NCBI GenBank assembly: GCA_902775735.1
Contig: CACYNH010000003.1
Span: 55,437 to 119,436 of the forward strand
Reading direction: 5' to 3'
DNA from: an uncultured Erysipelotrichaceae bacterium
GTDB lineage: Bacteria > Bacillota_I > Bacilli_A > Erysipelotrichales > Erysipelotrichaceae
DNA length: 64,000 bases
The notes beneath the pieces are model-generated. The model was not told where the DNA came from, did no database searches, and saw only the letters and a program-made list of their open reading frames with translations. Made by a program: the position numbers and the translations under genes. Of the stretch, positions 52,693 to 61,871 are shown in pieces. Numbering within the stretch: the first letter of the stretch is position 1; each line of letters begins with the position of its first letter.

Positions 52693-52698
<6 letters not shown>

Positions 52699-53166
52699 TT
52701 CTTCATTGATTGACCGGAAATCTCTCACTTTCTCATTAAATTCAAGGATTCTCGGATCCACCTCCTCTTTGGGCTGTTTGAGGTAGTAATTGATATCTCC
52801 CCTCTTTTCCGCTTCCGCGAAATACCAGCATTTGTAATCAACGATCTTCATCATTTCATTCAGGTCATCGATTTTTTCCTGCAGGCTTTTTTTGTATTTT
52901 TCAAACAGGAGCAGACGCTCATGGATTGTGCTGTTGCCCTGCATGTAGAGTTCCATGAACTCCCGGATCTCTTTGATCGGCATGCCGATGTGCTTAAGAA
53001 CAGAGATTGTATACAGGGGCTCAAAGTCCGCTTCGCTGAAAAGGCGTTTCCCTGATTCAGTCCGCTTTACAAACGTGAGCAGACCTTCTTTATCGTAATA
53101 GCGCAGTGTATAGGCGCTGATGCCGGTTCTTTCCGCCACATCCTTGATTGTGTAGTATTTTTCCAT
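52693..53166 (-). CDS. MerR family transcriptional regulator
   Basis: 157 residues. YYTIKDVAERTGISAYTLRYYDKEGLL is the MerR HTH/wing; a coiled-coil (FEKYKKSLQEKIDDLNEMMKIVDYKCWYF) and a short C-terminal effector region follow. There is no cluster of metal-binding Cys, so it senses a small molecule or stress. It is divergent from the MBL gene, whose promoter has the elongated spacer that MerR proteins act on. Confidence 0.88.
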
Positions 53167-53185
53167 AATTTTTTAAATATCCCTC

Positions 53186-53216
53186 TTGACTTAGAGTATA
53201 CTCCAACTTTTAGACT
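53186..53216 (+). promoter_or_regulatory. MerR-type promoter with 19-bp spacer
   Basis: TTGACT (53186-53191) and TAGACT (53211-53216) are 19 bp apart. The dyad GAGTATACTC lies in the spacer, as in classic MerR-activated promoters. It drives the MBL gene and faces away from the MerR gene. Confidence 0.8.
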
Positions 53217-53251
53217 GAAGCTGTAAATAATAAGAGTATGGAGGAAATACG

Positions 53252-54049
53252 ATGACTCAGGCAAAAGCAGAAAGAATCCCGATGAACAAAGACGCATTCG
53301 GTCCGAAGAATAACACAGAAGTCACATGGCTTGGCGGCGGCGGAGCGATGATCAACTCCAGAGGTGTTGTCATCCTGATTGACCCGCTTCTTGAAGGCTT
53401 TGACATGCCCATCCTGACAGAAGCTCCTGTCACTGTTGAGGAATGCGGACATGTGGACGCGATCATCATCACCCATTGTGACAATGACCATTTCTCCAAG
53501 GCAACCCTTCTTGATCTCAGGGACAGAACCGATGAGATCCATACAACAAAATACGTGGCAGAGCTCTGCCATGAGATCGGCCTTGAAGCATATGGCCATG
53601 ACATCCATGAATCCTTTGATGTCAAAGGCATTACGATCACACTGACACCGGCGGATCACGCATGGCAGAACATGTCTCCCAAGCATTCCAAGGTCAGACA
53701 TTATGAAATGGAAGACTTCTGCGGTTTCCGCCTTGAAACACCGGACGGCGCCGTATGGATGCCGGGCGATTCAAGACTCATGCAGGAACAGCTTGAACAG
53801 AAACCGATGGATCTGATCCTGATGGACATCTCCGATTCCAGCTGGCACATCGGCCTGCCGGGCGTTGAGAAGATGGCTGCCGCCTATCCGGAAGTTCCGC
53901 TTCTCCCGATCCACTGGGGCTGTGTTGACGCACCGGAGTGGAGAGAATTCAACGGCGATCCGGAAGTTGTCAAAGGCATGATCGTCAATCCGGAAAGACT
54001 GTTTGTCAAAGCAGTCGGTGAACCGTTCGTTCTTCCGGTTGAAAAGTAA
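53252..54049 (+). CDS. Metallo-beta-lactamase-fold hydrolase, UlaG-like
   Basis: 265 residues; TGGAGGAAATACG upstream. VTWLGGGGAMINSRG, TLTPADHAW, IITHCDNDHFS and MPGDSRLM place it among the UlaG/RNase Z-like MBL proteins, with Zn ligands His-x-Asn-Asp-His slightly changed to HCDNDH. It is the single target of the divergent MerR gene, so its expression is induced by an unknown ligand. Substrate unknown. Confidence 0.85.
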   Translation: MTQAKAERIPMNKDAFGPKNNTEVTWLGGGGAMINSRGVVILIDPLLEGFDMPILTEAPVTVEECGHVDAIIITHCDNDHFSKATLLDLRDRTDEIHTTKYVAELCHEIGLEAYGHDIHESFDVKGITITLTPADHAWQNMSPKHSKVRHYEMEDFCGFRLETPDGAVWMPGDSRLMQEQLEQKPMDLILMDISDSSWHIGLPGVEKMAAAYPEVPLLPIHWGCVDAPEWREFNGDPEVVKGMIVNPERLFVKAVGEPFVLPVEK

Positions 54050-54058
54050 TCGGTTTCT

Positions 54059-54085
54059 ATCCCGCGAAAAAAGCGGGATTTTTAT
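54059..54085 (+). terminator. Terminator of the UlaG-like gene
   Basis: ATCCCGC/GCGGGAT with a 7-nt A-rich loop and a T run. Confidence 0.85.
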
Positions 54086-54187
54086 TTGTCTGCGTTAAAT
54101 TTCATTTAACAAGTCGTGAGAAAACGTATAATTTTCCGCCTGTTTTCTCAATGCTAGACTGCAGATGAAGACAAGGAGAAAACAATC

Positions 54188-55366
54188 ATGAAACAGTTAA
54201 AAGATCATATTACTTTCCGTCATGGGGCAACAACAGCCAATCGCATTGTCCAGACACCGATGCTCACAAACAGCGGCGTGGATGAAATGGTCACCGACAC
54301 AACCCTGGATTATTATGCCCAGCGTTCCCATTCCGCAGGCATCGTCATCGTGGAATACACAAACGCCTCGATCAACGGCGGTCCCTCCAGAAGCTGGCCG
54401 GATCATGAACAGCTCGCTATCTATAACGACAGGTTCATCCCGGGCCTGACAAAGGTTGCAGAACTGCTCAAAAAAGAAGGCAACAAGGCGATGATCCAAC
54501 TCTGCCACGCCGGCAGAGAAGCTGAATACGGCTGTTCCAAAGGAAGAAGACTGGAAGTACCTTCCATTGTCGACTATCCCTGGATCAAGGCTCCTCTTTA
54601 TGAGCTGAGCGAAGAAGAAGTCTGGCAGATTGTCAGAGACTTCGGCACAGCCACAAAGCGCGCGATCAACTGCGGATTCGACGGTGTAGAAATCCATGGC
54701 GCCAACCACTATCTCATCCAGCAGTTCTTCTCAGCCTTCTCCAACAGGAGAACTGACTACTGGGGAGGCTCCGTTGAAAAGAGAATGAACTTCGCGCTGG
54801 AAGTTTCAAAAGAAGTCATGCGCGTTGTCAAAGAATACGCTCCCAAAGACTTCATCGTCGGCTACCGCATTTCCCCGGAAGAAGTCCATGGCGAAAACAT
54901 CGGCTATACATGGCATGAATCACAGCAGCTGGTTGAAAAGCTGACGAGCATGTTCGATTTCGACTACATCCACTTCTCCCTGCTTGAATACAACAGCAAA
55001 CCTGAACTGGGCGACAGCGAAGAGCCTGTTCTGAAGCTGATGACAGACATGGTCCGCAATGACACAAAGACAATCGTCGCCGGCGGCATCCACACAGTTG
55101 AAAAGATGAAGGACGCCCTGAACTACACAGATCTTGTAGGCCTTGGCAGACCGACACTCATCGATCCGGAAATCGGGTATAAGATTGAACATGGTATGGA
55201 AGATCAGATCGCCCTGGAATTCAATGAAGAATCCGTCAAGAAGTCCCACCTGACTCCGGGCATGATCGAACTGCTTGCCAACATCCCCGAATTTAAAATG
55301 CCGGGAACAGATTATCTGAAATCCGTTTCCAGCATGTTGCTGGGAGATGACGTCACCCACTATTGA
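54188..55366 (+). CDS. Old-yellow-enzyme-type NADH:flavin oxidoreductase
   Basis: 392 residues; AAGGAGAAAACAATC upstream. FMN barrel with RIVQTPMLTN, QLCHAGREA, HGANHYLIQQFFS.FSNRRTDYWGGS and the FMN phosphate site. It contains only the OYE barrel, without the Fe-S and NADH domains of dienoyl-CoA or BaiCD-type reductases. It could reduce activated double bonds of enones or aromatic compounds. Next to it, convergently, is a LysR-type gene. Confidence 0.88.
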   Translation: MKQLKDHITFRHGATTANRIVQTPMLTNSGVDEMVTDTTLDYYAQRSHSAGIVIVEYTNASINGGPSRSWPDHEQLAIYNDRFIPGLTKVAELLKKEGNKAMIQLCHAGREAEYGCSKGRRLEVPSIVDYPWIKAPLYELSEEEVWQIVRDFGTATKRAINCGFDGVEIHGANHYLIQQFFSAFSNRRTDYWGGSVEKRMNFALEVSKEVMRVVKEYAPKDFIVGYRISPEEVHGENIGYTWHESQQLVEKLTSMFDFDYIHFSLLEYNSKPELGDSEEPVLKLMTDMVRNDTKTIVAGGIHTVEKMKDALNYTDLVGLGRPTLIDPEIGYKIEHGMEDQIALEFNEESVKKSHLTPGMIELLANIPEFKMPGTDYLKSVSSMLLGDDVTHY

Positions 55367-55380
55367 TATTGTTTCTCAAG

Positions 55381-55412
55381 AGATACCGGTTTTATGCGCC
55401 GGTATCTTTTTT
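55381..55412. terminator. Bidirectional terminator
   Basis: AGATACCGG/CCGGTATCT with a 9-nt loop, T run on the plus strand; the stop codon of the LysR gene lies inside it. Confidence 0.82.
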
Positions 55413-56312
55413 GATGTTTTCACTGATGATGTCCAGAAGCCGCTTTGTGTGTTCCGCCATTTCATATTGATGATTGGTCACCCAGCCAAGGGTGCAGTGC
55501 ACATCAGCCAGATGATCGATGGACACAAAGTGCAGTCCTTCAAAAACAGTCTTTTCCCATGCGAAGGCAGCTTCATCGATTCTGCCGAAGCAGACCGCGT
55601 TTTTCGCCTCGATGACTTTTTTCATTGCCCAGGCGTCATCCGTGCGGAAAATGACATTCAGGGGTCCGCATCTGTATTGAAGCTGGTTGAAGACATATTC
55701 ATTTGTCTCATCATTGAACAGACAGTATTTCTGGGCACGCAGATCATCCTCGGTGATTTCATCTTTTTTCAGAATCACATTGTTTTCTGAGCAGACCATG
55801 ACTGTCCTTGCGGTGAACAGCTTTGTGAATGTCAGTTCTTCGCCCAGATCCGATAACATCACCGGCATGACTGTGAAGCCGGCGTCGATTGTATGATTCC
55901 TGACATCCTCAAAGATCTGTTTCCGGCTGCTTTTCTGTATGTCCAGAATCACATCGGGATATTCCTGCTGGTATGTGTCAAGATAACCTTCCACAAACGG
56001 CATTAACAGTGTCGCTGTATAGCGCAGCGAAACACGGGACAGTGTCTTTGATGAAGAAATATCAGACGCAGTCTGCAGCAGCCGGTTGCGGGCAAGCAGA
56101 ACATCCGAAACGGCCGCTAAAAGCTGCAGTCCTTCCGGGGTGATGGCTGTTCCTTTGTTAGTCCTCTTGAAGATTCTGACGCCCAGTTCCTCTTCAAGAG
56201 ATGAGATGGCGATGCTTAATGCCGGTTTTGTGATATGAAGTCTGTCCGCGGCCGCCTGCAGCGACGCGCAATGGGCCAGGGTATCCGCGTATAAAAGCTG
56301 TTCAAATGTCAT
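55392..56312 (-). CDS. LysR family transcriptional regulator
   Basis: 306 residues from the ATG at 56312 (MTFEQLLYADTLAHCASLQAAADRLHITKPALS), the normal LysR length; the longer reading is not needed. Winged HTH at the N-terminus and a substrate-binding-protein-like effector domain (about 90-300). It is convergent with the OYE gene, so it probably does not regulate it from a shared promoter; its own promoter is at about 56313-56400. Confidence 0.88.
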   Translation of the reverse strand: MTFEQLLYADTLAHCASLQAAADRLHITKPALSIAISSLEEELGVRIFKRTNKGTAITPEGLQLLAAVSDVLLARNRLLQTASDISSSKTLSRVSLRYTATLLMPFVEGYLDTYQQEYPDVILDIQKSSRKQIFEDVRNHTIDAGFTVMPVMLSDLGEELTFTKLFTARTVMVCSENNVILKKDEITEDDLRAQKYCLFNDETNEYVFNQLQYRCGPLNVIFRTDDAWAMKKVIEAKNAVCFGRIDEAAFAWEKTVFEGLHFVSIDHLADVHCTLGWVTNHQYEMAEHTKRLLDIISENIKKDTGA

Positions 56313-56489
56313 ATTCTGTGTCCGTCTTTCTGAATATATTATGCGCATTTTCCTTTTCTTTGCCCACAATGAAAACAGCACATCCCCTGTGGCGGGATAT
56401 GCCGGTGAATCATCAATTAAAATTTTGCGGTCCCTGTCCATGTCAGGCACTCATAAGCGCCACTGTCAGAGCTGTGATGCATGCTTTAT

Positions 56490-56798
56490 TCAGAGAATAA
56501 CAACAAATGCCACCGCGTAATCCCCGTCATGACTCAGACTGATCTGAATCTCCGGATGGTCTTTGACATAAGGTCTTCCATTTTCATCATTCAGAATGGA
56601 GTATTTCAGGTAATCCGGATCCTGGGTTGCCTTGAAAATCGCTTCCTTAGCCGCAAATCTGCCGCCGATGTATTCGGTTTTCCTTCTTTCAGTTCCTCTT
56701 TCCTGATATTCTTTCTGCTCATCTTCCGTAAGAATATATCTGCTGAACGCTGAATCGTTCTGAATCCGCGGCAGATACACAATGTCTGTTCCGATCAT
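56490..56798 (-). CDS. acpS: Holo-[acyl-carrier-protein] synthase
   Basis: 102 residues from the ATG at 56798 (MIGTDIVYLPRIQ). DIV with Asp5, GGRFAAKEAIFKA with the Glu/Lys of the active site, and SLSHDGDYAVAFV are AcpS motifs. It transfers 4'-phosphopantetheine from CoA to ACP. The ribosome binding site is weak. Usual length of AcpS is 115-125 residues, so it is on the short side but has all motifs. Confidence 0.85.
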   Translation of the reverse strand: MIGTDIVYLPRIQNDSAFSRYILTEDEQKEYQERGTERRKTEYIGGRFAAKEAIFKATQDPDYLKYSILNDENGRPYVKDHPEIQISLSHDGDYAVAFVVIL

Positions 56799-57009
56799 AT
56801 GGTCATTATCATTTGAAACCGGCCTGAAATCAAGTCTTACGGTTCTTACAATGCATGTCTGCCGATCTGTCAGAATATGCGTGTATACCGCCTGTCTGCT
56901 GTTCACTTTAACTGTTCATCTGAAGAAGGAGCTGAAAACCATACAATTCAACGAGATGAAAGTTCATGAGAGCTGCTTATTTCTCCGATCTGATTTCCTC
57001 TTCAGGGAC

Positions 57010-57375
57010 CTGCTGCATGTGGGCTTAAAGTCCTGAAGGGAAACTGCCGGGCACTGACTGCGATGACAGGGTTCCTGACCATGTTTTCAGAGCCGGAGGC
57101 CTGATGGACTATCTGACCGGATATATTCAAAACAGCCATGATACGATCGTTCTGAGCATTCCCATGGCCTGTGGCGGTGTGCTTCCTTTGAGCTGAAAGA
57201 CGGTAAGGTGGAAAGAATCTGGCTGCCGGGGCCGATCGCGACACTGGACTTCACCCGGGAATCCATGGCGCCGATGATTAATAATTCCAAAGTCCCTGTC
57301 CACTGGCAGCCGAAGTTTCGCAAAATCATCCGGAGGATCCCCCTCTTGATGTCCTTCTTCACAATGGCAGTATAG
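57010..57375 (+). pseudogene. Decayed gene remnant of unknown family
   Basis: Coding-like stretches in different frames: GLKVLKGNCRALTAMTGFLTM (57022-57100), then MDYLTGYIQNSHDTIVLSIPM (57102-57170), then FELKDGKVERIWLPGPIATL (57188-57260). Each is protein-like and is joined only by frameshifts or stops. I do not recognise the family. The rest of 56799-57506 holds no other gene. Confidence 0.4.
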
Positions 57376-57419
57376 AGGAATCGGCTTCAATGTCGTTCCT
57401 GTATTCGCCAACATGCAAA

Positions 57420-57453
57420 TAAAAACATCCGCATGTCATCTGATCTGCGGATG
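57420..57453 (-). terminator. Terminator of the histidine-kinase fragment
   Basis: CATCCGCA/TGCGGATG with a 12-nt loop, then TTTTTATTTG on the minus strand. Confidence 0.75.
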
Positions 57454-57506
57454 CCGGATTGAAAAAAGAAACAGTACTGACTGTCTGTTCCTTTGCATGT
57501 GTCTTC

Positions 57507-58104
57507 TTAATTCTTCGGCAGGATTACAGTAATACAGCTGCCGTTTCCGGGTGAAGAATCGATCTGTATCTCCCCTTTATGCAGTTTCACGATCTTGTAT
57601 ACCATTGCCATGCCCAGTCCGTTGCCCTGGGTTTTATGACTTGTATCTCCCTGGCAGAACTGTTCGAAAATATGAGCTTTTACGGTTTTGTCCATATCTT
57701 CTCCGTGATCGGTCACGGATATTGTGAGTGCTTCTTCCTGATTCAGAAGAGTCACCTGGACAGGATTCCCCTGCTCAGAGAATTTGGCGGCGTTATCGAG
57801 GAGATTCGTCCATACTTCTTTGAGCAGAGAGGCATTTCCGCAATACTCAGCTTCCGGCAGATCCAGCTGAAAGTCCAGTTCTTTCTGTTTCCATTTCTGC
57901 TGTGTCAAAAGAACACTCTGCCTGATCTGCTCATCAATGCGGAACAGCTCAGTGCCGCGCAGAACCGTCTGGCTTTCAACCCGGTTGAGCAGAAGGATTG
58001 TCTGTGACAGACCGGTCAGGCGTCTGCTTTCATCGCGGATGATTTTCAGATATTCCTGCTCCTCCTCCCGCGGCAGATCCGCCGACAGCAGCAGATCGGA
58101 GGAA
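57507..58104 (-). pseudogene. Histidine kinase, 3' fragment
   Basis: The open frame from about 58104 to 57507 reads the second helix of a HisKA dimerisation domain (LLLSADLPREEEQEYLKIIRDESRRL) and a full HATPase_c domain with N box NLLDNAAKFS, G1 VTDHGEDMD and G2 GNGLGMAM. The phospho-acceptor His, membrane segments and sensor are missing, because at 58096-58108 the sequence changes into another gene on the opposite strand. A start inside is possible, but this is best read as a truncated gene. No response regulator is adjacent. Confidence 0.8.
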
Positions 58105-58218
58105 ATCGCATCTCTCTATGAGAAGCTTTCCGATGAGTCGCTCGGCTATCTCACCGGTGCCGACATCATCTGTGACGGCGGCTGCATCGCCTCCGGCGCC
58201 AGCGCACTTTCCAGATAA
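58096..58218 (+). pseudogene. Short-chain dehydrogenase/reductase, C-terminal fragment
   Basis: SEEIASLYEKLSDESLGYLT followed by GADIICDGGCIASG is the standard SDR tail (SDxxxYlTG..i.cDGG), ending in TAA at 58216. The upstream part is replaced by the histidine-kinase fragment. The chimeric open frame 57937-58218 is not a real gene. Confidence 0.78.
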
Positions 58219-58236
58219 ACAGACAAAAACTCCCCT

Positions 58237-58271
58237 GAAAACACGCCTGATGATAATCAGAGCGTGTTTTC
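58237..58271 (+). terminator. Terminator after the SDR remnant
   Basis: GAAAACACGC/GCGTGTTTTC with a 15-nt loop; remains of the original gene end. Confidence 0.7.
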
Positions 58272-58334
58272 CATTGCTCAGATTCATTCCCCGGGCAGGA
58301 GCACATTGACGCAGTGAAAAAACAGGAACAAGGT

Positions 58335-58372
58335 CAAAAAACGGGATCGGGTTCATTCCGGAATCCGATCCC
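58335..58372 (-). terminator. Terminator of the uronate operon
   Basis: GGGATCGG/CCGATCCC, then GTTTTTTG on the minus strand, 39 bases after the uxaC stop. Confidence 0.82.
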
Positions 58373-58410
58373 ATTCTGTCATATTACGTATAGAAGAACA
58401 CTTATACTTA

Positions 58411-59805
58411 TCAAAATTCAAAGTATCTCTTTGCGTTGTTGTAGCTGATGCCTTCAATGATCTTCTTCAATGCCTTCTCATCATCGGGATATTCGCCGTT
58501 TTCCACCCATGTGCCGGCAAGATCGCATAAGATCCTTCTGAAATACTCATGTCTTGCATAGGAGAGGAAGCTTCTTGAATCGGTTAACATGCCGACGAAA
58601 TCCGCCAGCATTCCCTCATTGGCAAGTGAGGTCATCTGTTCAATCATGCCCAGCTTATGGTCATTGAACCACCAGGCGGCGCCGTGCTGCATCTTGGAAA
58701 CAGCAGGTCCTTCCTGGAAGCAGGCGATGATTGTCTCAATCGCTGTGTTGTCGATCGGATTGAGGGAATAGACGATTGTCTTGGGCAGTTCGTCTGTTTC
58801 CGCAAGGCCGTTGAGGAAGTAAGCCAGTTCACTCATCGCAGCAGATGTGCCGATGGAGTCGATGCCGGCATCCGGGCCCAGAGCACGGAAGACTTTTTTG
58901 TTGTTGTCACGGATGACGCCGTAGTGCAGCTGCATGACCCAGTTTCTCTTTGCGTATTCCCTGCCAAGGTCTGTCAAGAACGCGGTTCTGAATTTTCTTT
59001 CTTCCAGTGAGGAGACTTTTTCACCGCTCATTCTCTTTGCGAAGATGGCTTCGATCTCTTCTTTTGAAGCAGGCACATAAGCCACATTTTCCATGCCGTG
59101 GTCGGATACTGTGCATCCGTTTTCTGCGAAGAATTCCAGGCGCAGTTTCAGAGCTTCCATGAGTTCTTTATAGCTGTGAATCTCCACACCGGAGACTTCG
59201 CTGAGTTTTGCGATATAGTCCTGATAGGTATCTGCCGCGATGTTCATCGCCTTGTCCGGACGCCATGCCGGTAAAACAGTGACATCGAAGGATTCATCCG
59301 CTTTGATCAGCCGGTGCCAGTGCAGATCATCAACGGGATCGTCCGTTGTGCAAAGATGAGTCACATTAGACATTTCGATCATCTTTCTGGCCGACATGGT
59401 CTTCAGCTTTTCATTGCAGAGATCATAGACTTCATCGGCTGTGTCTTCATAGAGACCGCCCTGGTAATCAAAGAAGTTTCTCAATTCCAGATGCGACCAG
59501 TGATGAAGCGGATTGCCGATGGCCATCGAGACAGTCTCCGCCCACTTTCTGAACTTTGTCCTGTCATCGCCGTCGCCGGTGATGTATTTTTCTTCCACGC
59601 CATGGGCTCTCATAATGCGCCATTTGTAATGGTCGCCGCCGAGCCAGACCTGGGTGATTGTTTCGAAAGTTCTGTCCTCGTAGATTTCCTGCGGGCTCAG
59701 ATGGCAGTGGTAATCGATGATCGGCATCTTTGAAGCATAGTCGTGATACAGATGTTTTGCGGTTTCATTGCTGAGAAGGAAATCCTGATCCATGAACATT
59801 CTCAT
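58411..59805 (-). CDS. uxaC: Glucuronate isomerase
   Basis: 464 residues; AAGGAGACAGACA upstream. IIDYHCHLSPQEIYEDRTF holds the metal His pair (33, 35), and LHYGVIRDNN, GTSAAMSELAYFLNGLAETD and YSLNPIDNTAIETIIACFQE are typical UxaC blocks. It interconverts glucuronate and fructuronate (or galacturonate and tagaturonate). Last gene of the uxuA-SDR-uxaC operon, 11 bases after the SDR stop. Confidence 0.95.
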   Translation of the reverse strand: MRMFMDQDFLLSNETAKHLYHDYASKMPIIDYHCHLSPQEIYEDRTFETITQVWLGGDHYKWRIMRAHGVEEKYITGDGDDRTKFRKWAETVSMAIGNPLHHWSHLELRNFFDYQGGLYEDTADEVYDLCNEKLKTMSARKMIEMSNVTHLCTTDDPVDDLHWHRLIKADESFDVTVLPAWRPDKAMNIAADTYQDYIAKLSEVSGVEIHSYKELMEALKLRLEFFAENGCTVSDHGMENVAYVPASKEEIEAIFAKRMSGEKVSSLEERKFRTAFLTDLGREYAKRNWVMQLHYGVIRDNNKKVFRALGPDAGIDSIGTSAAMSELAYFLNGLAETDELPKTIVYSLNPIDNTAIETIIACFQEGPAVSKMQHGAAWWFNDHKLGMIEQMTSLANEGMLADFVGMLTDSRSFLSYARHEYFRRILCDLAGTWVENGEYPDDEKALKKIIEGISYNNAKRYFEF

Positions 59806-59816
59806 TGTCTGTCTCC

Positions 59817-60671
59817 TTATACGCCTGAGTATGCGGAGAAACCGCCGTCAACAGGAAGTGTAATGCCTGTAATGAAGCCTGCCGCTTCATTGTTTAACAG
59901 GAATAACAGAGCGCCGGAAAGCTCTGTTTCACTTTCACCGAACCGTCCCATCGGCGTCGCGGCCAGAATCTTTCCGCTTCTCGCAGTCGGGGTGCCGTCT
60001 TCATTGAATAAGAGCGTTCTGTTCTGGGCAGTGGCGAAGAAACCGGGTGCGATCGCGTTGACACGGATACCTTCCTTGGAGAAATGAACTGCCAGCCATT
60101 GGGTGAAATTGGAGACAGCCGCCTTGGCTCCGGAATAAGCCGGAATCTTGGTTAAAGGCGTGAAGGCGTTCATCGAGGAGATGTTCAGGATATTGCAGCC
60201 GTGGCGGCCGAGCATCTGCTTTGCGAACACCTGTGTCGGCAATAATGTGCCCAGATAGTTCAGGTTGAAGACAGCTTCCACGCCGCTTTCTTCCAGATCA
60301 AAGAAGGATTTGACATCGGAGTCGATATCCCCTGCTTCGTAATATTCTTTGTCAGTTGTGGCGCGGGGATTGTTTCCGCCGGCACCGTTGATCAGAATGT
60401 CGCACGGTCCGAAATCCGCCTCGACCTGTTTTGCGACATCTTCAAGCATAAGCTTGTCGAGAACGTTGCAGCTGTAGGCTTTGGCAATCCCGCCCTCGGC
60501 GAGAATGGCTTCTTCAACGACTTTCGCTTTTTCAAAAGTACGGTTGAGCAGTGCGACTTTGGCGCCTGCTCTGGCGAGATCCTTTGCCATCACAGAGCAG
60601 AGAACTCCGCCTGCTCCTGTGACAACTGCCACTTTTCCTGTCAAATCAGTGTTGAGTACGTTCTTAGTCAT
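59817..60671 (-). CDS. uxuB: SDR-type fructuronate reductase (mannonate oxidoreductase)
   Basis: 284 residues from the ATG at 60671, with GGGGGATCTAAGAAA upstream. Rossmann motif VVTGAGGVLCS, NGAGG, catalytic Ser/Tyr/Lys in ISSMNAFTPLTKIPAYSGAK and tail FITGITLPVDGGF. The closest described type is B. subtilis YjmF/UxuB, which reduces fructuronate to mannonate with NADH. Position between uxuA and uxaC supports this. The symbol is by function; it is not related to the long-chain E. coli UxuB. Confidence 0.88.
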   Translation of the reverse strand: MTKNVLNTDLTGKVAVVTGAGGVLCSVMAKDLARAGAKVALLNRTFEKAKVVEEAILAEGGIAKAYSCNVLDKLMLEDVAKQVEADFGPCDILINGAGGNNPRATTDKEYYEAGDIDSDVKSFFDLEESGVEAVFNLNYLGTLLPTQVFAKQMLGRHGCNILNISSMNAFTPLTKIPAYSGAKAAVSNFTQWLAVHFSKEGIRVNAIAPGFFATAQNRTLLFNEDGTPTARSGKILAATPMGRFGESETELSGALLFLLNNEAAGFITGITLPVDGGFSAYSGV

Positions 60672-60675
60672 TTTC

Positions 60676-61752
60676 TTAGATCCCCCTTGTGCTTGCTTTT
60701 TCAATTGCTTCCCAGAGTCCATTGATATAGGCAGCGCCAAGTGCTCTGTCATATAAGCCATAGCCCGGCATGGCGACTTCGCCCCAGATCATTCTGCCGT
60801 GGTCCGGTCTGATCGGTCCGTCGAAGCCGATGTCATAGAGTGCTTTGACGATTTCATACATATCGAAGGTGCCGTCGCTGGATAAGTGAGCGGCTTCCTC
60901 GAAATTGGTCGGTGAATGGAAATAGAGATTCCTGACATGGGCGAAGTGAATTCTGCCCTTGAGGCTTCTGATCATGTCCGGCAGGTCATTGTTCAGGTTT
61001 GTTCCATAGGAACCGGAGCAGAATGTGACGCCGTTATGGACATCGTCGACAGCCTTCATTAATCTCAGGATATTTTCCTTGTTGATGATGATTCTCGGCA
61101 GGCCGAACACACTCCATGCCGGATCATCGGGATGAATGGCCATCCTGATGTCATATTCGTTGCAGACAGGCATGATCTTCTCGAGGAAGTAGACAAGATT
61201 GGCAAAGAGCTTTTCATTATCGATGTCTTTATAAAGCTCGAAAAGTTCCTTCACCTTTGCCATTCTTTCCGGCTCCCAGCCCGGCATGATGGTTCCGTTC
61301 ATGTCGGAAGCGATGGAATCGAACATCTGTTCCGGATTGATGGAATCAACAGCTTCCTGGGTATAAGCCAGAACAGTGGAACCATCGGCTCTCTTTCTGG
61401 CCAGCTCGGTTCTTGTCCAGTCAAAGACGGGCATGAAATTATAGCAGACAAGATGGATGTCCTCTTCACCGAGGTTTCTCAGGCATTCGATGTAGGTTTC
61501 GATGTCCTTGTCTCTGTCTTTGGAGCCTGTCTTGATGGCGTCGGAGACATTGACGCTTTCAATGCCTTCGATCTTTAATCCGGCTGCTTCGACTTCATTC
61601 TTCAGTGCGCGGATCTCTTCTCTTGCCCAGAGATCGCCCGGCTGCTTGTCATAAAGCATTGTGATGACTCCGGTTACACCGGGAATCTGTCTGATCTGTT
61701 CAAGTGTCACGGTATCGAACTTTGATCCGTACCATCGCAGTGTCATTTTCAT
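60676..61752 (-). CDS. uxuA: Mannonate dehydratase
   Basis: 358 residues; CAGGAGGACAAACC upstream. MTLRWYGSKFDTVTLEQIRQI, AIHPDDPAWSVFGLPRII, FCSGSYGTN and HFAHVRNLYFHS are typical UxuA metal and substrate motifs. It dehydrates D-mannonate to 2-keto-3-deoxygluconate. First gene of the operon, divergent from an AraC-type regulator. KDG kinase and aldolase are not in the window. Confidence 0.95.
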   Translation of the reverse strand: MKMTLRWYGSKFDTVTLEQIRQIPGVTGVITMLYDKQPGDLWAREEIRALKNEVEAAGLKIEGIESVNVSDAIKTGSKDRDKDIETYIECLRNLGEEDIHLVCYNFMPVFDWTRTELARKRADGSTVLAYTQEAVDSINPEQMFDSIASDMNGTIMPGWEPERMAKVKELFELYKDIDNEKLFANLVYFLEKIMPVCNEYDIRMAIHPDDPAWSVFGLPRIIINKENILRLMKAVDDVHNGVTFCSGSYGTNLNNDLPDMIRSLKGRIHFAHVRNLYFHSPTNFEEAAHLSSDGTFDMYEIVKALYDIGFDGPIRPDHGRMIWGEVAMPGYGLYDRALGAAYINGLWEAIEKASTRGI

Positions 61753-61826
61753 AAAAGGTTTGTCCTCCTGGTTTTGTATTTTTTACCTACCTCTATTCTG
61801 TTCTGAAACCGCTTCAATTCATATTG

Positions 61827-61860
61827 TGCAAATTGTCATCAATATTGCAAAAATTGTGAT
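61827..61860. promoter_or_regulatory. Direct repeats in the uxuA-araC gap, candidate AraC-type operator
   Basis: TGCAAATTGTCATC (61827-61840) is repeated as TGCAAAAATTGTGAT (61846-61860) in the same orientation, about two helical turns apart, as expected for AraC-family half sites. Confidence 0.5.
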
Positions 61861-61871
61861 AATTTGGAAGT

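Noticed and set aside
57937..58218. Plus-strand open frame of 93 codons ending in an SDR-like tail
   Set aside because: Its first half is the antisense of the histidine-kinase fragment; only the last ~40 codons are SDR.
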